A stretch of 7,120 nucleotides of DNA from Actinomycetes bacterium (GCA_023423475.1 JAFAFN010000478.1:1-7120); one strand, 5' to 3'; shown: positions 1 through 7,090, numbered from the stretch's first letter. Notes: generated from the sequence alone by a model not told the origin. Numbers and translations are program-made.

Positions 1-1
1 C

Positions 2-2266
2 CCCGAGCTCGGTGGACTCGTTCCGACGCCGGCGAACCTCGTCGATCTCGCCGATGGAGCTGTGCAGGGTTGGAAGCGGCTGATCACCATGCAGCCACCG
101 GTCGGCTCGGGCTGGAACCTTCTCGTCGTGCCCTACTTGTGCGGGTTGACCTGCTCCCTGATCGGAGTGTCGGTGGCGCTGCGATCGCGTCGACCCATGT
201 GGGCGGCGCTGCCTCCATGCCTGCTCCTGGTGCTCAGCATCCTTCTCGGGACCGAGCAGCCCGCATCGACGTTGCTCCAGGGAGGTCTCTTCGCCGTGGT
301 CCTGGTGGCCTGGTGGTCCCACGTGCACCGTGAGCGTCGTCGGGTGGATGTCGGGTCGTCCGTTGGCGGACGGTGGTGGAGCGCGTTGGCGGTGCTGGTG
401 CTCGCTGGCGTGGGCGCCATGCTGCTGGGTCCGGTGACGCCCGGCGCGGAATCGCACGATCGAGTGGTTCTGCGGGACCACACCGAGCCGCCCTTCGATC
501 CAGCGGATCACCCCAGCCCCTTGAACGGCTACCGCCGGTTCACGAACGGGCCGTACTTCGCCGGCGAGTCCGAAGCCGGCAAGGCGCCCGTAGGACCGGC
601 GGCGACCGGATGGCGTACGACCGAGCTCTTCCGGGTCTCGGGTCTGCCCAGCGATCAGCGACTCCGGTTGGCCACGCTCGACGCGTACGACGGCTCGGTG
701 TTCGACGTCGCCCCGGGGTCGTCATCGTCCGGTCACTTCGAGCACGTCGGCTCGGTCCTGCCGGCGTCACCAAGCGAGGACGGGCGAGCGACTTCGGAGG
801 AGACCGTCACGATCGAGGTGCTCCAGGGTGACGACCACGGCGCGTACCAGGACATCTGGCTGCCCATGCCCGAGCGAGCGCAGTCCATCACCTTTGATGC
901 CGGCAGCGAGCAGCGACTCCTCGAACTGCAGTCGGAACTGCACCTCAATCCTGCAACTGGCACTGCAGCCATGGCCGGGCGACTCTTGCCTGGTGATCGC
1001 TACGAGGTGGTCGCCGACGTTCCCGCGTTTCGACCCGACGAGGAGACCCTGGCCGCTTGGCGCGCTGCCGGGTCGGGGAAGGGTACCGCCGCGAGCCAGT
1101 ACCCGATCGAAGCCGTCCAGTCCCAGGCCTCACAGTTCGTTTCGGGCACGTTGTGCCCCGACTCCTCGGGGGACGGTGCGGCCGATGCGCCGGCCGGGAG
1201 TACGACTTCGGCCTATGAGCGTGCCGAGGCGATCGCAGCGGAACTTGTGCGGTGCGGGGCATTCAGCGATGGCAACGGCATCGGTGATGAGTCTCGCCCC
1301 GGTCACAGCGTGTGGCGCCTCGACGGCATGCTGGCAACCGATGGAGGCGGCCGCACCGAGGCCGCTGGTCTGATCGGCAACGGTGAGCAGTACGGCGCAC
1401 TGGCTGCGCTTGTCGCTGATGCGCTGAGTGTGCCGAGCCGAGTCGTGATGGGATTCCGTTCGCTCGACGAGAGCGAGGCATGGCGGGAGGCGCACGGTGT
1501 GTCCGCGAAGGCAGTCGATGATGAAGGCGACCGTCTGCTGACCGGCTCGGATGTGACGGCGTGGATCGAGGTCGAGCTCGAGAGCGTCGGTTGGGTCCCC
1601 GTGTGGGACGTCGTGCCGGATCAGATCAAGCCGATCCTCCGCCCGGAGCCGGATCCGCCGACGCCTCAGAATCAACCGCCACCCCCGCCGCCGTCGATTC
1701 CGCCGAGCGACGAGGAGGTCGCCGACGCGGACCGCTCCGACCGACGGGACACGACCGAGGACGGCGGGTTCATCCTTCCGGGATGGGTGCTCAGGGCAGC
1801 GGGAGCGGTTCTTCTGCCCGTGCTGGTAATCGGTGCCGTCACGGGTCTGATCAGCTGGCTCAAGTCGCGACGGCGCGAGCGGCGGCGCACCCGAGGCACG
1901 TCCGACGAGCGGATCGCAGGCGGCTGGGACGAAGTGATCGACCTCGCAGCTGATCTGGGCAACCCGGTGCCCGCGCTCGCGACCCGTCACGAGCAGGCGA
2001 ACTTCGTTGCTGACGAACACGTGGTCACCCTCGCAGGCCGCGCCGACGCACTTGTCTTCGGGCCGACCGACATCGCGTCAAACCTCGTAGAGCAGTACTG
2101 GCACGAGGTGGACGCAGCGCGCAGCTCGATGACGTCGAACGTCTCCCGGTTCGGACGCTGGAAGGCGCTGGTGAACCTGGCGTCGTTCCGGCCGGCCCGC
2201 CGCGACGCCACATCGTACGCGGCACGTGACGACGCCCTCCCTGATCCCGCGGCTGTGGAGCACTGA
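2..2266 (+). CDS. TgpA-like membrane protein with degenerate transglutaminase core (5' end outside window)
   Basis: Membrane protein of the TgpA/transglutaminase-like family, partial at its N terminus. The frame has no stop back to base 2. A GTG at 62 could be read as a start, but GGAG lies only two bases before it, and the residues around it (GWK, then PPVG) look internal to the family, so I infer the start lies upstream. Numbering residues from 62: membrane helices at about 19-40, 47-64, 70-86 and 105-125; a predicted extracytoplasmic region at 126-573; a proline-rich linker at about 528-548; a helix at 574-599; then an Arg-rich cytoplasmic tail with the family's GGWDEVIDLAADLG, ATRHEQA and YWHEVD blocks. 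RLATLDAYDG precedes the core. The core shows GNGEQYGAL then VPSRVVMGF, and TAWIEVELESVGWVPVWD. Aligned to active enzymes, the nucleophile Cys is Gly441, the His is Thr499 and Asp516 remains, so it is probably catalytically inactive. Only two ectodomain cysteines exist (365, 398). Family assignment is firm, function is not. Its stop overlaps the next start. Confidence 0.88.
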   Translation, partial: PELGGLVPTPANLVDLADGAVQGWKRLITMQPPVGSGWNLLVVPYLCGLTCSLIGVSVALRSRRPMWAALPPCLLLVLSILLGTEQPASTLLQGGLFAVVLVAWWSHVHRERRRVDVGSSVGGRWWSALAVLVLAGVGAMLLGPVTPGAESHDRVVLRDHTEPPFDPADHPSPLNGYRRFTNGPYFAGESEAGKAPVGPAATGWRTTELFRVSGLPSDQRLRLATLDAYDGSVFDVAPGSSSSGHFEHVGSVLPASPSEDGRATSEETVTIEVLQGDDHGAYQDIWLPMPERAQSITFDAGSEQRLLELQSELHLNPATGTAAMAGRLLPGDRYEVVADVPAFRPDEETLAAWRAAGSGKGTAASQYPIEAVQSQASQFVSGTLCPDSSGDGAADAPAGSTTSAYERAEAIAAELVRCGAFSDGNGIGDESRPGHSVWRLDGMLATDGGGRTEAAGLIGNGEQYGALAALVADALSVPSRVVMGFRSLDESEAWREAHGVSAKAVDDEGDRLLTGSDVTAWIEVELESVGWVPVWDVVPDQIKPILRPEPDPPTPQNQPPPPPPSIPPSDEEVADADRSDRRDTTEDGGFILPGWVLRAAGAVLLPVLVIGAVTGLISWLKSRRRERRRTRGTSDERIAGGWDEVIDLAADLGNPVPALATRHEQANFVADEHVVTLAGRADALVFGPTDIASNLVEQYWHEVDAARSSMTSNVSRFGRWKALVNLASFRPARRDATSYAARDDALPDPAAVEH

Positions 2267-2268
2267 TG
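2256..2268 (+). promoter_or_regulatory. RBS and TGATG stop/start overlap coupling the first two genes
   Basis: GGAG at 2257-2260 sits five bases before the ATG at 2266-2268 and lies inside the last codons of the transglutaminase-like gene, whose TGA is 2264-2266. Stop and start share one base. This arrangement is typical of translational coupling and supports the ATG at 2266 as the true start of the ATPase gene. It also implies the two proteins are made from one transcript. Confidence 0.8.
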
Positions 2269-5200
2269 CATTTCAAGTTGAACCTGTCCCGGCCCGACGG
2301 ATCCCATGCCGACCTGCAGGTCACCGTCGACGCGGACTGCACGATCGGCCACCTCGCCGATCGGCTTGCGCAGTCGGACCCGGTGGCTCCGACCGCCACT
2401 GGTTCCACGCTGGTGCTGGCAGGACCGCAGTCGTCGATCGTGCTGGACCGGCGCGTGCCCGTGGTGGAGTCGGGGCTGCACTCCGGCGCCTCGATCGCAC
2501 TCGGGGCGGCACCCCGCGACCACGCCGGAGGAGTCGCTGCGACGCTGCAGGTCGTCGGCGGGCCCGACATCGGTCGCCATTTCGACCTGCAGCCGGGCTC
2601 CAACACGGTCGGGCGTGGCCGCCAGTGTGCCGTGCAGCTCGCCGACCCGATGGTGTCGACGCTGCATGCCCGAGTGATCGTGAGCGGCGACACGGTCGAG
2701 GTGGTCGACGAGAACTCGTCCAACGGCATCGTGATGGGCGGCGAACAGGTCTCGCGGGTGGTGCTCGCCCACGGTGACCAGATCGTGCTGGGCGAGGACG
2801 TGATCACGGTGACGGCCCGGCGCCACGGCGACTCGACCGTCGGGTTGATCGGGTCCGGGGAGGCCAGCGTCGAGTTCAATCGATCGCCACGCGTCGATCC
2901 GACCTACGAGGGCGTCGAACTGATCGCACCCGAGCCGCCAGGTCCGGCGAAGCAACAGCGGTTCCCCGTGGCGTCACTCGTTGCGCCGCTGGTCATGGGC
3001 GCCATCCTCGTCCTCGCGCTCGAGAACTGGCAGGTGGCCCTATTCATCTGCCTCTCTCCGTTCGTGATGCTCGGAGGCTGGTACGAGACCCGCCGGGCGA
3101 ACCGACGCGAGCACGAGGAATCGGTCGCAGCCTTCCACGGGAACCTCGCGGAGCTCCTCTCTAAAGCGACCTCGGCCCAGGACGAAGAACGAGCTCGCCG
3201 GCTCGTCGAGCATCCGGGCACCGCTGATGTGGTCGGAGCGATCGCCGAGCGCTCGCCACTGCTGTGGACGCGTCGTCCCGAGCACAGCTCATTCATGGAG
3301 CTCCGGCTCGGGCTCGGAGCGCAGGACTCCCGGGTCCGGTTCAATCGCATTGCCACGCGTAGCTCACTACCGGAGTTGACCGCCGAGCTCGACGCCGTCG
3401 TCGACCGCTTCCACGCCGTCGACCGTGTACCGGTGGTGGCGTCCTTCGACACTGCGGGGTCGATCGGCGTGAGCGGGAGCGGCGAGGGAGCACTGGCGGT
3501 CGCCCGAGGTGTGCTCCTCCAGCTCGTCGGTATGCACTCGCCGGCCGAGCTCGTGCTGTGCTCATTGGCGTCCGCCTCGTCTGCACCGCAGTGGGAGTGG
3601 ATCAAGTGGCTCCCGCACACCTCATCGGAGCAGAGCCCGCTCGCGTCCTCCCAACTCGCGGCCTCGCCACCGACATGCTCGAACTTGGTCGCCGAGCTGA
3701 CTGACCTGATCACGGAACGACACGACGTGTCCGCTGCGGGCGAGGGCGGCCCGCGGGATTTCCCTCGGATCGTCGTCCTCGTCCTTGACGATGCCCCGGT
3801 GGAACGCAATCGCCTCGTGTCGCTCGCCGAGTCGGGTCCGGCTGTCGGTGTGCACCTGCTCTGGTTGGCCCAGCGAACCGCCGAGCTCCCGGCGGCTTGC
3901 CGTTCGTTCCTCGAGGTTGACGAGGGAGGGGCGTCCACCGGTCGGGTCGTCGAGGCCGAACTGACGAAGCCAGTACTCGTCGAGCCGGTCAGCGCGTCGG
4001 ACGCCGCCGCCTTGGCGCGCTCATTGTCGCCCGTCGTCGACGCCGGAGCACTGGCCGATGATCAGAGCGACCTTCCGCGGTCGGTCTCGTTTCTGGCCGA
4101 CGCCGGACTTGAGTTGGCCGAGCGACCCGACGCGGTGCTCGATCGCTGGCGGGAGTCGCAGTCTGTGTTCCCACCATCGGAGTTCCCGCCGGCGGCTCCT
4201 CGCCCGTTGTCGCGCCGGACGCACACGCTCCGAGCCCTCGTTGGCCGCGGCAAGGGCGACAATCTCTACCTCGATCTTCGGGCACACGGCCCGCACGCTC
4301 TCGTCGGCGGCACCACTGGTGCCGGCAAGAGCGAGTTCCTGCAGAGCTGGATCATGGGCATGGCCTCTGCTCACGGTCCACAGCGCGTGACGTTCCTCTT
4401 CATCGACTACAAGGGCGGGGCCGCGTTCGCCGAGTGCATCGAGTTACCGCACTGCGTCGGCCTGGTCACGGATCTCAGCCCCCACCTCGTCCGCCGTGCG
4501 CTCACGTCCTTGCGAGCGGAGCTGCACCACCGGGAGCGTCTCCTCAATCGGCACGGGGCCAAGGATCTCGCTGAGATGGAGTCCGCTGGGCACCCCGACA
4601 CCCCACCCAGCCTGGTGATCGTGGTGGACGAGTTCGCCGCCCTCGTCCAGGAGGTCCCCGAGTTCGTCGACGGAGTGGTCGACGTCGCCCAACGAGGGCG
4701 ATCACTGGGGTTGCACCTGATCCTCGCGACGCAGCGTCCGGCGGGTGTCATCAAGGACAACTTGCGTGCCAACACCAACCTCCGCATCGCGCTGCGAATG
4801 GCGGACGACGACGACAGCCGCGACGTGATCGGAACGACCGAGGCCGCCTCCTTCGACCCCTCGCTGCCGGGTCGAGCGGTCGCCAAGACCGGACCGGGTC
4901 GCCTCACGTCGTTCCAAGCCGGGTACCTCGGCGGGTGGACACGTCGAGAGGCCCCTCTCCCGTCGATCGACGTCGTGCCGTTCGGATTCGGTGCAGGAGC
5001 CGAGTGGCAGTTGCCCGAGTCGGCCCTCAAGATCGACCACGGTGATCGTGGTCCGTCCGACATCACTCGGCTGGCGACTCAGATCGCTGCGGCAGCGAAG
5101 TCGGTCGCGCTGCCAGAGCCCCGACGCCCTTGGTTGCCGGACCTGAACTCCCTCTACGAACTCGGTTCCCTGACGATGGCGCGGCGCGACGACACGCTTG

Positions 5201-6663
5201 CGTTCGGCGTCATCGATGACCCGGCGCACCAGGAGCAGCGCGTGGTGTCGTTCCTGCCGGATCGCGACGGCAACATGGCGGTCTACGGCACGGGCGGTAC
5301 CGGCAAGTCGACCTTCCTGCGGACCTTGGCGGTATCGGCAGGCTTGACGGTGCGTGGAGGCCCGTGTGTGGTCTATGGCCTCGATTTCGGCTCCAGGGGC
5401 CTGACGATGCTCGACGCGTTGCCTCACGTCGGCTCGATCATCGGAGGCGACGATCATGAGCGTGTCGCCCGATTGATCCGTCAACTCCGAGAGACCGTCG
5501 ACGAGCGAGGGGTGCGATATGCGGCAGTCCAGGCGGGCAGCATCGGTGAATACCGATCCGCTGCGGGCGAGCCGGACGAACCGCGCATTCTGGTGCTCGT
5601 CGATGGGATGGGTGCGTTCCGGAATGCGTATGAGAGCTCCGAATACACCCACCTCTTCGAGATGTTCCAGTCCGTGGCGAGTGATGGGCGCCAGGTCGGA
5701 GTCCACGTCGTCGTCTCCGCCGATCGTGTAGGGGCGGTTCCTGCTGCACTGGGAAGCTCGATCCAGCGTTCTCTCGTCTTACGCTTGGCGTCAGAGAACG
5801 ACCTGATGACACTCGGAGTTCCGGCGGACGGATTCGGGCCGAACAGTCCGCCGGGCCGCGGCTTCATGGACGATGCTGAGATCCAGGTCGCAGTGCTCGG
5901 CGGCAGCCGAAACGTGGCGGATCAAGCCGCCGCCATCGAACGCCTTGGCACTCGGCTTCTCAAGGAGGGCGCAGTGGGGGCACCTGAGATCCGCCGCCTC
6001 CCCGAATACATCGAGCTTCGGTCACTCACCGCTCTTGCCGAATCAACGACTTTGCCGGTCTTCGGCCTGGACGACGAGGCGCTCGGACCTGTGGGGTTCG
6101 ACCCGTCCCTCCCGATCCTCGTGGCTGGTCCCGCCGGCAGCGGCCGGACCACAGCAGTTGAAACGTTGGTCACAGCTCTATGGCGAGAGTGCCCCGCAGC
6201 TCGGCCGATTCTCCTGGGCCCACGCCGTTCGGGCCTTGCAGGGCTCGGGCTCTGGCACCGTGCTGCGGTCGGAGTGGATGCGGTCGCTGCCCTTGCAGCC
6301 GAACTCGTGGAGCAACTCGAAGCGGACCACCTCGACGATTCTCACGTGTTGGTGATCGAAGGGATCGGGGAGTTCCTGAACACCCCGGCGGACTACGTGC
6401 TCGCCGACGTGGTGAAGCTCGCTCGATCCAACGGGCTCACGGTCATCGCCGAAGGCGAGACGTCAACGCTCGGCGGGTCGTGGCCACTCCTGTCGGGAGT
6501 GAAGGGCGCCCGTCAGGGGCTCATCCTCCAGCCGGACCAGATGGACGGCGACTCGTTGTTCCAGACGAGTCTCGGGCGGGTGAAGCGAGCGGACTTCCCG
6601 CCCGGCCGAGGCATGTACGTACGAGCCGGGAGGGCTGCCCGGGTACAGGTCGCAAGGGCATGA
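2266..6663 (+). CDS. eccC: Type VII secretion ATPase, EccC/EssC family, with N-terminal FHA domain
   Basis: Membrane-anchored FtsK/SpoIIIE-type motor that would recognise and drive export of WXG100 proteins. Order in 1465 residues: a small N-terminal domain (1-85, possibly beta-grasp); an FHA domain (about 91-183) with GR 116-117, SxxH 131-134 and NG 153-154; membrane helices at about 233-252 and 256-273; an EccC-type membrane-proximal domain (HPG at 316-318, LWTRRPEH at 333-340, WLPHT at 448-452); and three ATPase modules. Module 1 has Walker A GGTTGAGKS (K688), Walker B VVDEF (D788, E789) and ATQRP at 821-825. Module 2 has GTGGTGKS (K1014) but Walker B ends D1113-G1114. Module 3 has GPAGSGRT with Arg1294 for Lys, and VIEG at 1363-1366 for Walker B. 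Each module closes with a PGR...Q segment (868-884, 1196-1207, 1446-1461). The FHA domain recalls Firmicutes EssC, whereas an intact first module recalls actinobacterial EccC. The symbol is a family label; the product could equally be called EssC-like. The FHA domain suggests control by threonine phosphorylation, although no kinase is in the window. Confidence 0.95.
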   Translation: MHFKLNLSRPDGSHADLQVTVDADCTIGHLADRLAQSDPVAPTATGSTLVLAGPQSSIVLDRRVPVVESGLHSGASIALGAAPRDHAGGVAATLQVVGGPDIGRHFDLQPGSNTVGRGRQCAVQLADPMVSTLHARVIVSGDTVEVVDENSSNGIVMGGEQVSRVVLAHGDQIVLGEDVITVTARRHGDSTVGLIGSGEASVEFNRSPRVDPTYEGVELIAPEPPGPAKQQRFPVASLVAPLVMGAILVLALENWQVALFICLSPFVMLGGWYETRRANRREHEESVAAFHGNLAELLSKATSAQDEERARRLVEHPGTADVVGAIAERSPLLWTRRPEHSSFMELRLGLGAQDSRVRFNRIATRSSLPELTAELDAVVDRFHAVDRVPVVASFDTAGSIGVSGSGEGALAVARGVLLQLVGMHSPAELVLCSLASASSAPQWEWIKWLPHTSSEQSPLASSQLAASPPTCSNLVAELTDLITERHDVSAAGEGGPRDFPRIVVLVLDDAPVERNRLVSLAESGPAVGVHLLWLAQRTAELPAACRSFLEVDEGGASTGRVVEAELTKPVLVEPVSASDAAALARSLSPVVDAGALADDQSDLPRSVSFLADAGLELAERPDAVLDRWRESQSVFPPSEFPPAAPRPLSRRTHTLRALVGRGKGDNLYLDLRAHGPHALVGGTTGAGKSEFLQSWIMGMASAHGPQRVTFLFIDYKGGAAFAECIELPHCVGLVTDLSPHLVRRALTSLRAELHHRERLLNRHGAKDLAEMESAGHPDTPPSLVIVVDEFAALVQEVPEFVDGVVDVAQRGRSLGLHLILATQRPAGVIKDNLRANTNLRIALRMADDDDSRDVIGTTEAASFDPSLPGRAVAKTGPGRLTSFQAGYLGGWTRREAPLPSIDVVPFGFGAGAEWQLPESALKIDHGDRGPSDITRLATQIAAAAKSVALPEPRRPWLPDLNSLYELGSLTMARRDDTLAFGVIDDPAHQEQRVVSFLPDRDGNMAVYGTGGTGKSTFLRTLAVSAGLTVRGGPCVVYGLDFGSRGLTMLDALPHVGSIIGGDDHERVARLIRQLRETVDERGVRYAAVQAGSIGEYRSAAGEPDEPRILVLVDGMGAFRNAYESSEYTHLFEMFQSVASDGRQVGVHVVVSADRVGAVPAALGSSIQRSLVLRLASENDLMTLGVPADGFGPNSPPGRGFMDDAEIQVAVLGGSRNVADQAAAIERLGTRLLKEGAVGAPEIRRLPEYIELRSLTALAESTTLPVFGLDDEALGPVGFDPSLPILVAGPAGSGRTTAVETLVTALWRECPAARPILLGPRRSGLAGLGLWHRAAVGVDAVAALAAELVEQLEADHLDDSHVLVIEGIGEFLNTPADYVLADVVKLARSNGLTVIAEGETSTLGGSWPLLSGVKGARQGLILQPDQMDGDSLFQTSLGRVKRADFPPGRGMYVRAGRAARVQVARA

Positions 6664-6678
6664 ATCGACGCTGATCCG

Positions 6679-6692
6679 GGGGAGTCCTCCCC
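6679..6692 (+). repeat. Short hairpin shortly after the ATPase stop codon
   Basis: GGGGA (6679-6683), loop GTCC, TCCCC (6688-6692): a perfect 5-bp stem starting 15 bases after the TGA. No T-run follows, so it does not fit a classical intrinsic terminator. It may be a weak terminator or an mRNA 3'-end stabilising element, or it may be chance in GC-rich DNA. Confidence 0.4.
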
Positions 6693-6697
6693 ATTCC

Positions 6698-6729
6698 TGC
6701 CCTACGGAACGCTCCGTACGGTGAGGGCA
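6698..6729 (+). repeat. Bulged inverted repeat (hairpin) upstream of the WXG100 gene
   Basis: The left arm TGCCCTACGGA (6698-6708) can pair with TCCGT (6713-6717) and then, after a six-base bulge ACGGTG (6718-6723), with AGGGCA (6724-6729). This gives 11 base pairs around an ACGC loop. An alternative is a simple 6-bp stem TACGGA/TCCGTA (6703-6708 with 6713-6718), and CCGTACGG (6714-6721) is itself a perfect palindrome. It could be an RNA structure limiting read-through or protecting the downstream transcript, or a DNA operator. No T-tract follows it. The pairing is directly visible; the role is unknown. Confidence 0.5.
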
Positions 6730-6800
6730 TCAAGAACGACGGCGAGCGCCGCCGACCGCAGCAGCGGGAGAGAGCGTCGGGCAACTCGCTCGACGGGAGA

Positions 6801-6807
6801 GAAGGAG
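6801..6807 (+). promoter_or_regulatory. Strong Shine-Dalgarno of the WXG100 gene
   Basis: GAAGGAG is near-complementary to the 16S rRNA 3' end and is separated by seven bases from the ATG at 6815. It fixes the start codon and is stronger than the GGAG before the ATPase gene. That fits a secreted substrate needed in larger amounts than its motor. Confidence 0.85.
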
Positions 6808-6814
6808 AGAGAAC

Positions 6815-7081
6815 ATGGCATTCGTCGGAATGGTGGTCGAAGAGGTTCGTCAGACCGGGAACGAGCTCAAGCAGATCTCGTCCGAGATCCAGGGGCTGAT
6901 GAACCGTCTCGAGTCGCGGGTACAGGGGACGACCTGGCAGGGGCCGGACGCGGACCGGTTCAAGAACGAGTGGTGGCCGCAGCACCGAAGCAACCTTCAG
7001 CGGATCTGCGCCGACCTCGAGGGCCTTGGCCAGAGCGCGATGAACAACGCGAGCGAGCAGGAGCAGGCGTCCAACGCCTGA
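6815..7081 (+). CDS. WXG100 (ESAT-6/Esx) family protein
   Basis: An 88-residue Esx-type protein, the probable substrate of the upstream ATPase. It is predicted as a helical hairpin: helix 1 at about 5-37, the turn motif W41-Q42-G43, and helix 2 at about 44-84. The family is usually near 100 residues, so this one is slightly short. WXG100 proteins form four-helix dimers; as only one is fully inside the window, it may be a homodimer, or its partner may lie downstream. The canonical C-terminal export signal YxxxD/E is absent: there is no Tyr anywhere in the protein, and the tail reads SAMNNASEQEQASNA. A single Cys (65) and a W53-W54 pair lie in helix 2. The start is set by the strong Shine-Dalgarno. 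The gene follows the ATPase on the same strand after a 151-base structured spacer, so expression may be partly uncoupled. Confidence 0.93.
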   Translation: MAFVGMVVEEVRQTGNELKQISSEIQGLMNRLESRVQGTTWQGPDADRFKNEWWPQHRSNLQRICADLEGLGQSAMNNASEQEQASNA

Positions 7082-7090
7082 CGGAATCGA

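Larger units (their letters stand above)
6664..6814 (+). other. Intergenic spacer / 5' leader of the WXG100 gene
   Basis: A 151-base spacer between the ATPase and WXG100 genes, the only sizeable non-coding stretch in the window. It holds two inverted-repeat regions (6679-6692 and 6698-6729), then a GC-rich and increasingly purine-rich leader in which CGGGAGAGA occurs twice (6765-6773 and 6794-6802), ending in a strong Shine-Dalgarno. A weaker 5-bp inverted repeat, GAGCG/CGCTC (6772-6776 with 6787-6791), lies just before the Shine-Dalgarno and does not cover it. I see no convincing -35/-10 promoter pair, but actinobacterial promoters are often poorly conserved, so an internal promoter is not excluded. 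Confidence 0.7.

Noticed and set aside
1672..1710. CCG/CCN-rich tract as a DNA repeat element
   Set aside because: It simply encodes the proline-rich linker of the transglutaminase-like protein before its last membrane helix.
1130..2955. Two long minus-strand frames (296 and 322 codons) across the junction of the first two genes
   Set aside because: Both are antisense to well-supported coding sequence with clear domain motifs and show no family features or ribosome binding sites worth noting.
2904..3938. Long open frame on the minus strand (344 codons)
   Set aside because: It lies wholly inside the ATPase gene, its translation is low-complexity Ser/Arg/Thr-rich with no recognisable motif, and such antisense frames are common in GC-rich coding DNA.
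4702..5706. Long open frame on the minus strand (334 codons)
   Set aside because: It is opposite the conserved ATPase modules 1 and 2; the Arg-rich composition without domains indicates a shadow frame.
6679..6692. Intrinsic terminator after the ATPase gene
   Set aside because: The stem is only 5 bp and no T-run follows; it is kept as a short hairpin, not called a terminator.
6664..6814. Small RNA gene, tRNA, riboswitch or CRISPR in the spacer
   Set aside because: No tRNA-like cloverleaf, known riboswitch core or regularly spaced repeats could be made out; only the inverted repeats and purine-rich leader are supported.
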